A stretch of 64,000 bases of DNA, taken from Calcarisporiella thermophila CBS 279.70. Its lineage: Eukaryota > Calcarisporiellomycota. Below the pieces are notes generated by a model. That model saw nothing but the letters and a program-made list of their open reading frames with translations, ran no database searches and had not been told where the DNA came from. The translations under genes were made by a program, and so were the position numbers. The stretch is from NCBI RefSeq assembly GCF_041956535.1, contig NW_027192213.1, positions 366,444 through 430,443 of the forward strand, given 5' to 3'. Positions 25,234 through 36,901 of the stretch are shown one piece after another. Position 1 is the first letter of the stretch; every line of letters begins with the position of its first letter.

Positions 25234-25649
25234 ATGCGACCAACTAAGAAGCCCATTTCGCGATCGTCCAAGTCTGCCAGCGCTAAAACCTCAACGCGAT
25301 CAGCTTCTGCTCCCAAAATCGCACAAAATAGTGCCGGCATTAAGAAGAAAAAGTCCTTCGATGCTCATAAATCCAAACAACTCACAGAGAATCTTGATTC
25401 CATGCTTGATGATCTAATGCCAACCCTGAAGAAGAAGCGAAAAGATCATGTAAGGCTCTCCTCCTCCCCCTCTCCTCCCTCTCTGCTATTCCAACTATCC
25501 ATCGGTTTCACTAACTGCATGAGTATATCCAATAGACCAAATCGAAGCCAGATCGAGACACCATAGTCGAGGAAGCTGAGCAGCGGCACCAGCAACTGCA
25601 GCAAGACATGAACGCGGCGCTGGATGGGATCCTTAAGATGAACGCTTAG
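25234..25649 (+). CDS. Small basic coiled-coil protein, unknown function
   Basis: Two exons (25234-25449, 25536-25649) give 109 aa; the intron of 86 bp has GTAAGG and AATAG ends and joins in phase 0. The first 40 residues are Lys/Ser/Arg-rich with AKTSTRSASAPK and a KKKKS cluster, then comes a helix with ENLDSMLDDLMPTLKKKRKDH, and the second exon encodes an amphipathic helix ending AALDGILKMNA. The composition suggests a nuclear or nucleolar protein, but I cannot assign a family. It is divergent from the cap methyltransferase with about 180 bp between starts. The splice and the in-frame continuation support a real gene. Confidence 0.5.
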
Positions 25650-26383
25650 ACAATACCGCTCGAATCATGCACTTTATCTTTTGATTATTTTATTTGTCTC
25701 ATTTTGAAATTCCCTGTTGTATATACAGCTCTTTAGATGCAACCAGGCGGTATTGCCGCCAAGCACCTTCCATAGACTGTCAATGGTAGAGAGGCCATCG
25801 TTGGCGTCTCTCTATTAGGCCTCACGGGTGGGACTGCGAGGGCATTGCTGAGCGGAGGCGAGTCGGCTAGGTGACTAACTTTAAAGATGTATAACTCGAA
25901 TCTTATTTTTTATAATTTTATATATGGACATTCCCAATACTGCTTTTAAAATCTTCGTGAAGAGAAAACAAGAAAAAAAAAAAACAAACTAATAGGCTAA
26001 TAGAAAAGGAGAAAGTAGAAAAAAGAAAATCGGGGCTATATATAAAGGAAAAAAAAAACTAATATAACAAAGGTAGGGAAGGAAAAAAAAAAAATATAAT
26101 ATAATCCCAGTGAAGAAGAAAATATCCTAGAAAGAAATAAAAGAAAATCCTAAAAATCCCCAGGAAAAGAAAAAGCCTAGCATGAGGAAATGGGCAAGAG
26201 AAAAGGTACCATAGAAGAAATAGAAAAAAAGGGGGTGGAACTTCAAATTGTAGAGAAATAAAATGCTTGGAAATCATATCAATAACAAAAAAAAAGAAAA
26301 AGAATATGGTCACTCCCTCCTCCGATTCCCTCACTTCCATGAGTGCAATAGCAAATAGAAAAAGGAAAAACAAAAAGTATTAT
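25650..26383. other. Intergenic low-complexity region
   Basis: 3' flanks of the small basic protein gene and the cyclin gene. From about 25960 to 26320 it is A-rich with many homopolymer runs. No gene is supported. Confidence 0.5.
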
Positions 26384-28251
26384 TTAATGAGGATAAGAAG
26401 ACTGGCGCAAAATTGGACGGGGATTTGGAAGTGAAAGACGAGGGACGGAGCACGCAGCACCTTTTTCAGCCGATGTCTCCAAGGACATCTCCAGCGACGC
26501 CAACACACTAGGCAGCGAGGGCAGGGAGGGGCGAGTGAATACGCCGTTGCAGCCAAAAGGATTGGATGCAGCCAAGGAGGAGGCTGCAAATCGTGAGCCC
26601 TCGTCCATTTCGGCATCCTCAAAGTCCGAGAGGAAAGTGCTGCATGCCGAACCACGCGAGAGGGCGGGAGACGGATAGGGCAAGGAGCGAAGCCCACCCA
26701 TGTTGGGCGCGGTGGGCGAGGTGGTGGAGGGGGGCGAGGAGAGCTGGGCGGGGGACACCGAGTCTTGCACGGGAGAGAAAGAGGGGGCAAGACCAAGCGG
26801 GCTGCCGTGGTCGACGCTCACAGGCGTACAGGGCGAGACCGGGGAAGGCTCCTGGTGCGGCTGAGAGGGGGGCAGGGATTGCTGCGGGGAGAGGTGCGGA
26901 CGCAGCTTCGTCGCTTGGCTAAGGAGGAAGCCCGTCCAGCTTGAGAACACCTCCGACGTCAGATACAGGTTGTAGTCAATCAGCCGCAGAAACGTGCGCT
27001 CAATCTCGTTCACTTCCAGGTTGGATAGACTGGTGATCTTGGACCATGCGCGGTTACGATAGTTCTTGTCCTGCAGAAACTTGTTGGCGACGATAAGCGC
27101 ACCCACAAACATACGCCTGCCACACTTGACGAGATCGTTCACAGGGACATCGTCACGACGGTAGGCGACGATTTTGTTACGTACTCGGCAGATGTAGAAG
27201 AGCGCCGTCTGAAAAGTGGAGTAGGAAGTGCGCGAGCGTCTCAGGGTCACTTCAATAAAATCGCGAAGGGCAAGAACCTTGGGATTGATAGTCTTCTGCG
27301 GCCAGATGGAGCCAATCACTAGCGCTGCAATATCTATAGAATGGGAGAGGAGGAAGGGAGAGGAGGTTAGTCAGGGCAGAGAGAAAGAGAGAGAGAGACG
27401 CGCAAGATAAGAAAGCATCGAAATAAGAAAATCAAGGTCAAAAGGAAAGTTGAGAGTCGCAGAAAGCCTCTTGCAACGCGAGATGCAAGCGAGTGCGATT
27501 CAAGATAAGCGAGAAAAGGGAACAAGCCAGTTGTTCAGAAGAAGTGCAGGCCGACACGTCTTTGTTGGGCAACGTATAATCGCTGCAGATACAAAGTAGT
27601 GCGTCGGACTGTAAAAGAAAAAAGAGCAAAATGAAAGCAAAAAAAAAGAGAAACCGCAGCCAAGAAGAGGAACTAAAGTAGGGTAGGAGAAGGGGATAGA
27701 AAGGAAAACACCAAGAATGAGATGTGGGGGGGGGAGGGAGATTGGGTGGAGAGGGGAGAGAGGAGGGAGGAGAAGGAAAGGGGGGGCTAATACTCACCCA
27801 CAAGATTCGAGACAAAGGGACGTACAATCGGCCCATCAGCCGAATCCTCCTGTGCAGACGATTGCGGCAGCGGCTGCGTCTGGACGCGACGCAACGGGTT
27901 GAACCGGTGCTGCTGGTGATGGGATCCTCGGATAGGGCCGCATCGTTTCGCGGAGACGGGGGCAGGAAGTGGAGGGGTGTGGTGAGGAGTGGAGAGAGGA
28001 AGTTGTGAAGTAGGAGGTGTTTCAAGTAGCCGATGATCGGCACACAGAAGAAAATTGCTAGCATTGCAAGTGGAATTCGAAGCGATGGTGGAGGCCGACG
28101 GGGCGGCTGCCGCTGCCCTCAGAGGAGCATGGACAGAGCACGGCGGGATGACGTCCACGGGTGACACAGAAAGGCGACCATACGCGGACTGCAGCGGCTG
28201 CGACGGCGACCGCCCCGTCGCTGAGTCGATGGGGGAATGAGAGTGTACCAT
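26384..28251 (-). CDS. Pho85-type (PCL) cyclin
   Basis: Cyclin partner of a Pho85/Cdk5-like kinase. Two exons (28251-27798 and 27333-26384) give 467 aa. The cyclin box begins after the splice (FVSNL-V-D-IAALVIGSIWP) and continues with LRDFIEVTLRRSRTSYSTFQ, CGRRMFVGALIVANKFLQD, NRAWSKITSLSNLEVNEIE and a final SWTGFLL, the order seen in fungal Pcl1/Pcl2/ClgA cyclins. The first exon (151 aa) is Ser/Pro/Ala-rich and disordered; the C-terminal 200 residues are also Ser/Pro-rich, with PEST-like character that fits an unstable protein. The 464-bp intron is several times the local norm and contains an in-frame-looking ORF that I judged to be intronic because only the direct splice restores the cyclin box. 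Confidence 0.85.
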
Positions 28252-29933
28252 CAGAGTTGTGTACGAAGGGGAAGTTTATCCAGCGAAGAAGAGATTAAGA
28301 GACGTAAGAGACTACGTGGTTAGAGCGACAGTAGGAGGGTTGTTAGAACGAGAAGGGGGGGGGGAGGGAGAAGAGCGGTGACGAGACGATCGATGGGTAG
28401 TAAGTTGTGCGATGAGATACGAAAGAAAGCTGCGGCAGGTGAGTATATATATATGTATGTTTGTGTATACGTATATATGAAGACGAAGGAAAAGGCTCAG
28501 TAGGGGGAAGCCTCTTCAGCGGGAGCAGCTTTTCTTCCCTAGTAAGAGGGAAAGGCAATGGTAGCGGAAATCATGTTGGGGCGGGGCGTAATCACAGAAC
28601 AACAGCAATAGATATAATCTATAGCATCAATGATTAATGGGATGGGGAGGTATGGGCGGGGGGGGAGCAATTCGATAAACAAACCTCTTTGTTAGTTAGT
28701 TAGGAGTCGGCGCAATGACAAATAGAGACTGTTGAAAATCAAGCGAGGAAACAAAGCAGTAGTCGTCGGGGGGGAGCGGGGCCACTGTTGAAGGGCTCTT
28801 AGCAGGGGGGGGGGGGACGGCGGTGGGGCGGCAGAGAGTGAGTTGGGAAAAAAAAAGTCCTTGGAGCCAAAAGGGCAAGTTTTAAAAAAAATTTTCAAGA
28901 GCAAAAATGAGGAAAAAAAAAAAGGCTCTAGCCACACACCGCAGGGAGCATACACTATGAGTGAGAAAAGCAAAATACGGATGAGCGCAAAAAAAAGCAG
29001 AAAAAGAAAAACTTTAAAATTATGAGTCAAGCTGAAAATGACCGAGTGACGTAACCAAATCGCCCAAAACGAGAACTGAGATAGGGGGAGCGCTTGGAGC
29101 GGAAGAAAACGTTTCGGTTTAAACTCCTCCTGAGCACAACGAACTCTGTGGAAAAACGGATGGACGAAAGCGGCCCCCTTGTCCTTGGAAGTGTGCCCTG
29201 CAGCCCATGCCCGCCTGAATTCTCTCTTTGTCCTCGGCGGCCCTCCCTGCGGCGGAGGGGCGCCCGCCGCGGGTGCAGGCACAGGGGAGGGCTGGGGAGC
29301 GCCCTCTTGCAAGCGAGGCGAGGCGGGCAGCAAGCCCAGCCGGTGGCGGGTGGAAAAGGCATCCACCGGGCCTTAGTGGATTGTTTGAAGCCACGCCAGG
29401 GAATGGCTCACCTCTTTACTGGCAAATTTGTTTTGAGTTGATGGGTCATCTTTGATACATATTGCGTTTGGTTGAAAGGGCGCTGCCCTCTTTCTTTATG
29501 GAGATGCGTTTACTTTTTACCGCCGTGGAACCGCCGAGGAACAATGGAGAGGGTTGGGAAGGAAAGTGATAATGCAAACGAAGATAATAGAAACAATACA
29601 AACATGATACAAACTTTCATAACTCCTTTCCTTTTTCTTCGCTCTGCGTTCCTCCCGTCTTTCCAATCAGGGCCGCGCATGACTAAAACGGTGTCGCTGG
29701 CACACCCATTCTGCCCCCCCTCGAAAGCAACCCTTGGATGCACGGCCCTCTGGGGCCCGAGGAAGAGGGGATGCAGGGCGCGAGGAGGGGGACAAGCGAT
29801 GGAAGGGGGGGGGGGGCGGCGGGCCGCGGCGACCAGGGAGAGACGCGACAAGCTTGACAAAGCTTTCTTCCTTATCGCCCACATGGCAAAAATAATGTTC
29901 ACCATGGTTACTCCATCATAGAAATCCTCTTCT
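28252..29933. other. Long 5' flank of the cyclin gene up to the assembly gap
   Basis: About 1.7 kb with G-rich and A-rich runs (for example poly-G at 28806-28816 and 29806-29816) and a short (TA)n run at about 28444. Several ORFs overlap on both strands at 29030-29440, a GC-rich patch, but none shows motifs. The left part is probably the cyclin promoter and leader. Confidence 0.4.
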
Positions 29934-30423
29934 NNNNNNNNNNNNNNNNNNNNNNNNNNNNNNNNNNNNNNNNNNNNNNNNNNNNNNNNNNNNNNNNNNN
30001 NNNNNNNNNNNNNNNNNNNNNNNNNNNNNNNNNNNNNNNNNNNNNNNNNNNNNNNNNNNNNNNNNNNNNNNNNNNNNNNNNNNNNNNNNNNNNNNNNNNN
30101 NNNNNNNNNNNNNNNNNNNNNNNNNNNNNNNNNNNNNNNNNNNNNNNNNNNNNNNNNNNNNNNNNNNNNNNNNNNNNNNNNNNNNNNNNNNNNNNNNNNN
30201 NNNNNNNNNNNNNNNNNNNNNNNNNNNNNNNNNNNNNNNNNNNNNNNNNNNNNNNNNNNNNNNNNNNNNNNNNNNNNNNNNNNNNNNNNNNNNNNNNNNN
30301 NNNNNNNNNNNNNNNNNNNNNNNNNNNNNNNNNNNNNNNNNNNNNNNNNNNNNNNNNNNNNNNNNNNNNNNNNNNNNNNNNNNNNNNNNNNNNNNNNNNN
30401 NNNNNNNNNNNNNNNNNNNNNNN
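29934..30423. other. Assembly gap (490 N)
   Basis: Run of N bases; nothing can be said about its content. ORFs crossing it are meaningless. Confidence 1.
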
Positions 30424-31072
30424 TCTCCAATCCAGTCTGCCCTTGCCCATTTTCAGTTAAAACTTTTTTCCTTCCGGACTGTTTGGGTTAGGTTTGAGGC
30501 TGGGTCGCCATTAGCTTCTGTAAGTTTTGGATTGTCGCTAGATGCCTTAGCTAAGGTTGCTCTGGAGAGCGGATCATGCCTAATCATGCCCCAAGGCAGA
30601 GGCCATCCTCCAGCCATCCTTTGGGAGCCGGTGCTAGAATCGCATCGATCTCCTTCACTCCCCAACACTTGTTTTGCCTCTAAGCCATGCTCAGGCCAGA
30701 AACAGGATAAACAAAAAACTAGTCATCATTCTTCATCTGGAGCACCCAAAGGCGGTTGTTCCCAATTGGCTTGGAGGCCCATTTAATTTGGACCCCCGCC
30801 CATCGGATTTTTATCCCTTTCCCTCCATATGGAACGAGTTTGAGCTCAACGACAGTCATTAGGATGCCCCAATAAGGAATCCAGAATGCAGGCTACAATG
30901 ATATACTATATTGGATTCGTATCTATTACATGTTCAAAATAGTAGTAGAGACAACATGGAGATTGAATTCACAAACTTCTAGATTAGAGGAGGGGAAATA
31001 CTGAGCGGGATGGGATGAAATGACAAAAGGCTGAATCTAGACAACGACCATCGAAGTATCCACGCGCCTAGA
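30424..31072. other. Region between assembly gap and PMP3
   Basis: About 650 bp. A plus-strand ORF (30532-30786) shows no recognised motif. Nothing else is seen apart from the 3' flank of PMP3. Confidence 0.4.
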
Positions 31073-31458
31073 TCAATACTATAGAGAAAAAGAATCGGGT
31101 TAGCACGCTTCCATGCACCCTGGCACCCTTGCATTCATTGCTACCTTGAAGATAATATATAAGGCATGGATAATGCCTGGGAAATAGCCCAGTATCGTTA
31201 GGAGAATGTTAATGCAGAGATCGAAGTGGCAGCCACGCTCGAAGAAGACTCCGAGAGGAGGGAGGATAATGGCTAAGTATATGCAAAACAGAGATTAAGA
31301 ACTGATCACGAAGTCGAGTGGGAGGGGTGCATACAGCATCACCCCTCGCTTGCCACTTGAATGACATGCATATACGAAGCAAAAGAACGCTAGACGGGAG
31401 AAGGGGCGAACTACATACCACACGCGATTTTGCAAATGTCTGTACAGGTGAAAGGCAT
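31073..31458 (-). CDS. PMP3: Plasma membrane proteolipid 3 (PMP3/UPF0057)
   Basis: Tiny two-span membrane protein that in yeast limits non-specific cation uptake and membrane hyperpolarisation. Three exons on the minus strand (31458-31419, 31272-31145, 31078-31073) give 57 aa; the last exon contributes only a Tyr codon and the stop. The protein has MPFTCTDICKIAC, then IILPPLGVFFERGC and DLCINILLTILGYFPGIIHALYI, the diagnostic UPF0057 pattern, and ends IIFKY. It is too short for usual ORF cut-offs and is recognisable only after splicing. Intron 1 is 146 bp and intron 2 is 66 bp. Confidence 0.93.
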
Positions 31459-32690
31459 GGTGGAAGAATGAAGTCTTGATAATCAACGGAGAACCAAGGT
31501 GCAAAGAGAAATATATATAAAAGAGAGATGCTGCTGCACAACGGAAATGGGCTCCCTTATAAGCCATTCTAGCTTAATTTAAAATTGTCGGCTGGGCGTA
31601 ACTCCGTTAAATCTTCCTTTTGCGGCCAAACTCGTCTTCTTTGGATTACTTGGATTGTCTTGGCAAAATATATTAAGGAAAACAGAAGGAATGGAAACAC
31701 AAAAAGAAAAAAAAAACGGTCTTCCACAGTGGACGAGTCCGCCCTTACTTTAGGATCTCGATACAAGGGCAGGTAGATTCGTGGAGATGACGGAATATCA
31801 TGGAACATCGTGGAACGCCTTCTCTTGCACACGGGAACTCCTTGGCTCCATAGTGGGCAACCTAAATAAGCTGGTCCATTTAAGCCTCCCCCCCCCTTCC
31901 TCCCTTCTGCCAAGCTCCTATCGGAGTACTTGGTGGAGGAGCGGTAGAAGCATAAGCAACAGAGAGAATACCAAAGAATATTCTTTGGGGATTCAGTCTC
32001 TACTTGGACATGCTCAGAAATAACCATGGCTCGAGTCACTCTCGCTTGGCCTTTCAACGGGTAACGTGCGTTCTTTTCGTCTGTTTCCATTGCATCGGGG
32101 CAGAAACGCTGCTGACCATGAGGTAGGGCAGAAAAACCAGGGTCTCTCCTGGCGTTCGAATTTCTTAAAACCTACCATATAGTGCAATCGATATTACGTC
32201 TTCCTTACCGAAATGTTGAACACAAGACGAATAGAGGAGTCCCCCTCTCACCAAGCGAGCCACCTGCACGCTTTTGCTTGATTCAATGACGATCAAGGTC
32301 CTTCATTCGAAAAGCAGGGGACCTAATGTATAGGGTCGGCGCTCATCAACAAGGTCGAGAGAAGATGCCCTCGCTCCTCTCCCCCCTCCTCCCTTAGGGC
32401 CATGTTTTCAAATTAAAAATGGATGGATATGCTTTAATTCACAAAAGGAAAATGGGGTTAAAAACAAATTGACAAGTTCTTTCTAAACAATAACAAAATA
32501 GGCCTTGCTCGGTTTGGCTGGGCTCGTGCGAGAGGGGGTCAAGCACAAACACATCAACATCAATACAAGTGAATTGTCCCATTAATACCAGAAAACACCC
32601 GAAGAAAAAGAAACAATGGAAAGAAAATAAACCAAAATCTAAATATTCACATCACCCTCCTTACTCCTCCTCCTCCTCCGCCGCACAGGC
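31459..32690. other. Intergenic region between PMP3 and NAD-GDH
   Basis: About 1.2 kb. The longest ORF (31569-32090, minus, 173 aa) has no recognisable motif and lies in the PMP3 promoter side, so I left it uncalled. The right end, 32400-32690, is A-rich 3' flank of the GDH gene. Confidence 0.45.
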
Positions 32691-35600
32691 TTAATGCTGC
32701 TGGTTGATCTTGGCAAAATAGGGGGTCATGAACTCAAAGAAGGCGAACTGGGAGGGCTGCGTGCCGTACTGGTAGATGAACCGCGACGCGAGGTAGGCGC
32801 CGAAAATGGCCCGGACATAGTTCTCGGGGACTCGCTTCAGCAGCTCGTCAAGGCCAAGCTGGTCCAGGAGCAGCTTGGGGAAGGCCTCGCGAAGCACGGC
32901 CTTGCGCAGGGCCTCGTTGTCCCAGAGCTCGGTGCGCTGCAGCTGCTCGTTGAGCTGTACGATGGCGGTGCTGAGGTCGTCAGACACCACGGCCCGGGGG
33001 GCACCGGTGCGCTTGTGCTCGCGCCAGATGCACTCGAACTCCAGCTCGGCATTCTTCTCGATGATGCGATGCACCTCGTTGATGTAGTTGCGGTAGAACT
33101 CGGGCACCTGGTCGCCATGCACCTGCATGTGCTCGGCAAACTCGGCGTCGTTGAACGCCAGCGCGGCCAGCACCTCGAGCGAGGAGGAGGTCACGCCTCC
33201 CTTGTTGGCCGACGCGTCCTTGAAGATGATGGCGCCCGCCTTCTCGAGGCGGAGGCGGGCCTCCTGGGTGAAGAAGAGGTTGGCGCCCTCGACAATGTAC
33301 TTGAAGCGAGGGTTGCCGTGGGAATCCAGGAGCTTGTGCACGTTGCCGAGATCGACGGATTCCGGACGACCGCCACACGGCACGAACACGAGCGCGGTCG
33401 ACAGAGGGTGAAGGTGGAAGTTGTTGCGGAACGAGAGCCCGTCCTCCACCACCTCCCCGCTCGGCAGCTTGACGTTGAACTCGTCGACCAGCACCTTGAA
33501 GCCCTTGGGCCCAAGCTTCTCGGGGTTGAAGTTGCTGATCATCAGGCGGGCATTGGCAAGCCGTGTCAACTCATCCCGGGAAATGCCCTCAGGGTCGTAG
33601 AGAACTCCCGACCCGTCCACGATGGCGACCGTCTTGTCCTTGGAGATCTTGATTTCGTTCGAGCCGAGATCCCCATCGGGCCCACCCGTCTGCAGCTTGG
33701 TGACCTGCTCCTCCTTCAGCCCGAGCTTTCGATAAATGCCAAGCACGTACTGGTGCACGGAGCGTGTGGTCATGCCGAACAAATCGTGGGGAATCCCGCC
33801 AAGCGACTGGCTCTTGCCCGTGGTGAAGGCCTTCCAGAAGCTTGCGCCGCGCTTGCGAGCGTGCTGTGAGGCCCAATCCATGTAGTCAGCAGTGCCCTCG
33901 TCGGGGCCGAAGAAGAGGATCTCGGTCTTGCCATGCAGATCGATGATTTGCTAAAGGGAGGTGGAGGAAAGAGAGAGAGAGAGAGAGAGAGAAGAGAAAC
34001 AGGTTAGCCCGGGGAAATCTGGGTGCGGTGGGCGTCGAGAGATGGGGGGGGGGAGGAGGCTTACCTCTTTGATGCCGGGGGAGTGGCCCGGAATCAACAA
34101 GTCCAAGATACTGTCCACGTATTTTTCAAAGGCGACGCGGGGCTTATCTTGCTGGGTGATGTCGAGCAGGATGGTGCCCTTGGAGCCGCCCTCGGGAATG
34201 TCCTTGTTCTTGCGCTGCTGGGTTGCGGCCAGGGCGTAGTTCTCGTCGAACAAGCTTCGCAGGTTGATGCTGTAGGCTTCCTTGTTGCGCGAGCGGATGA
34301 TGCGGATGCCACCGCGGGCGACGTCTCGGAAGCGGAGGTGGAATCCGCGGAACTCGCTGCCGATCACGAGGAACATGCCGTAGACCTTGTTGGGGTACTC
34401 GATCTCGGGCAGGAACGCGGGGTTGAGGCGGAACGAGAGCGCCACCTTGGTGGGCTGGTAGAAGTTGGTCTTGAGCACGTGCTTGTTGAAGATGAGGAAC
34501 GACTCCATGACCATGAACTCGTGGCTGTTGGAGGTGGTGCGGCGGATCTTCTCGTGCAGCTCCTGGTCGGTCAGCACGTGCTCGGCCTGGAGGCGCTGGT
34601 ACGAGAGGGTGGGCTTGATGGCGGCGTTCGGCGGGTTGATGTAGTGGATCATGGCGAAGTTGGTGTAGAGCAGCTTGATGAGCTCGGGGTAGGTCTTGAT
34701 GATGTCGAGGATGTACTCGCGCGTGAACGTGTCGGTGCGCAGCCGCTTCTTGATCTTGTTGAGCACCTCCTCGTGCTCGGGGTTGGAGCGGTCCAGGATG
34801 GAGGTCAGCGAGGCGTACTCGCTCCCCAGGCGGTTGAGGAAGTGCTGGGCGAAGATCCAGCCGACGTAGCCGTAGATCGCCTCCTGCACGCTCAGCTGGC
34901 CGGTCTGGAAGAAGAACTGCAGCGGGGTGGTGGGCAGACAGTAGATGAGCGAGGCCTCCTTGATCACCTGGTAGATGCTGTGCTCGATCGGGGGCGACTG
35001 GGTGTTTGGCACCTGGTTGAGGTAGAGACAGAGGATGCTGACGCCGTTGGAGAACTGCTCCACGTACTTGCGGGTCGAATACAGGTCGTAGTAGTGGTAT
35101 AGATCCGACATGGCCGAGAAGAACTGCTGTGTGCTGCGCTGGCGATAGCCAATCACGAGGCGGCGCTCGCGGCTGTTCTCCACCTCGAACATCTCGATCA
35201 CGGGCCCCGTGCGCTGCAACACCTTGCGCACCATGTTCTGGTAGATCTCGAGGGTGTTCTCCGTGGCCTTCTCGAGGAAGGTCTTGTCGGAAATCTGCCG
35301 GATGTCCGCCTCCTCCTCAGCGGTCGGGTTGGGGTTTACGAAATGGCACTTCTTGACGAAATAGCAGCGCAGTTGGTGGTTCAGTAGTGACGAGACGGTG
35401 CCCGTGGAGCGATACGATTCGACGCGGAATGAGAGCTCGGTGGAGCTGTTGTCAAGATATTTGGAGTCGATTCTAAGGGGGGAGGGAGGGGGAGGGAAGG
35501 GGAGGAGAGGAGAGTGAGAAACCTAGAGAGGCCGGCGGGGGAAGGAGGGGAATGGCGACTAAAGCCGTCCACTGGCTTACCTTTTCTCATGCTGGGCTTG

Positions 35601-36064
35601 TGGGCCGGCTAGCTCTGAGATGCCGGGGCGGGAGGTATGGATGTAGACGGCGCCTTCATCAGTTTCATTCTCAAGGCTGATTTCAAGCTTGGCCTCCTTC
35701 TTGGTGTAGGCGGAGATCTTGGCGCCATATAGTGACATGATGTGGTTGGCAATGGTCTCGGCGGACTCATTTTGGAAGTACATGTCGTCGATGCCGAGGT
35801 TACTGTGGGAAAAAAAACACCGTTTATAGAAAATGTCAGATGAATTCAGGGGAGGGCGGGAAAAGTCGGCCCATCGTACCCGTAGAACCAGGAGACTTCG
35901 TTCTGGACAAGCTCCTTGGGCAGGAAGCCCTGTTCCTCAAGGAGCTGATTCACCTTGAGCATCTGCTCCTGCTTGCCCTCAAAGACAATGGGGTTATAGC
36001 CGGTGGAATTCTCCACCATCTGACCCTTGCTCTGATTCTCACCGTTCAAATTTGTTCCAGTCAT
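32691..36064 (-). CDS. GDH2: NAD-specific glutamate dehydrogenase, large fungal type (Gdh2)
   Basis: Oxidative deamination of glutamate to 2-oxoglutarate and ammonium with NAD+, the catabolic enzyme for glutamate as nitrogen source. Four exons on the minus strand (36064-35880, 35802-35581, 35472-34065, 33950-32691) give 1024 aa, matching the 115-kDa fungal class. Recognised by the long N-terminal region with SSLLNHQLRCYFVKKCHF, the catalytic-domain stretch GFHLRFRDVARGGIRII, PEGGSKGTILLD, FFGPDEGTADYMDWA, WKAFTTGKS and the NAD-binding half with KFKYIVEGANLF-like FKYIVEGANLFFTQEARL and FKDASANKGGVTSSSLEVL. Introns are 77, 108 and 114 bp. GC content is high in exons 3 and 4, which opens long antisense ORFs that are shadows. 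Yeast Gdh2 is subject to nitrogen catabolite control; nothing in this sequence shows how this copy is regulated. Confidence 0.96.
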
Positions 36065-36901
36065 GGCTAGAGGGGAGTGTATGATGAATGAAGAGATGAA
36101 GAGGGGGAAGAAAAGCGAGAGAAAATGAAGACTATGAAGACGGGTGGGGAGAAAAGCAAGAAACAAAGAGCCAAACCAAGTGAGCAATTGTTTATAAAAA
36201 TGTCAAAATTTGTGTGCAGGAAAATAAAAAGCGAGGGCTTCTATAAACTCCAATTATTTGACTTTGAATTTTGTTGGGCGAATAGTCAAATTTCTCACGC
36301 TCTTGTTCGTTCTCCACACCGCTTTTTTTTCCTCCCCCTCTGCGTCCGACTCCATCCGCTTGTTCCGATGGCCCTGCGCTTCCACCCGGGATCCAACGCG
36401 GCCAGAAAATACACCGAGAGAATCACCGTGCGACGGTGAGACTTCCCCCCGCGCCCTCCTAGTTGCCGCCCCCGTCCTCCCCCTCCCTCCCCTGCTACTT
36501 TCCTATGCCACAACCTCGAATCGAAGCCAGCGAATTGATTTGCAAAATTTGCTGAGATGTCCATGGATTTCTATTTTTAAATTTGAGATGAGGGATTTCT
36601 TCGGCGTTGTCAAAATCCGGGGCGGAAGCCCAAACCCAGCAGCCCCTTGGCAGGAGAGAGAACGGAACAAAATTGGCATGCGGGAAGGAACGTTCCATTG
36701 CCTCATCCAGCAACGAACCACGTTTATTTACACTTCAATATTATTAATGACTAAGGAAGACAATACAGGACTATGACAAGGAATGCTGCATGCATATTTA
36801 CACGGGGGGGGGGGGGCGGAATGTTTGTAGGGGAAGGAGGAGAGGGAGGGGAGAGAAGGCACGGGAGGGGGCGCAGAGGCAAAATCCAAAAGATGGTGCA
36901 A
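36065..36901. other. Intergenic region between GDH2 promoter and UPF0658 3' end
   Basis: About 840 bp with a GA-rich tract and a G-run at 36804-36815. No gene is supported. Confidence 0.45.

Noticed and set aside
27438-28064. 208-aa minus-strand ORF inside the cyclin gene as a possible exon
   Set aside because: Joining it to the cyclin box fails in frame, whereas the direct splice from 27798 to 27333 gives a normal cyclin-box start.
28692-29441. ORFs on both strands in the cyclin 5' region
   Set aside because: Overlapping, motif-free and made of homopolymer-derived Pro, Gly and Lys runs.
29510-30450. ORFs spanning the assembly gap
   Set aside because: Their length is an artefact of translating N bases.
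31569-32090. 173-aa minus-strand ORF next to PMP3
   Set aside because: No recognised domain, odd composition and location in the PMP3 upstream region; kept only as intergenic.
32694-35102. Long plus-strand ORFs (391 and 359 aa) opposite GDH2
   Set aside because: They lie exactly antisense to the strongly conserved GDH exons; high third-position GC removes stop codons. Their translation is low-complexity and has no motifs.
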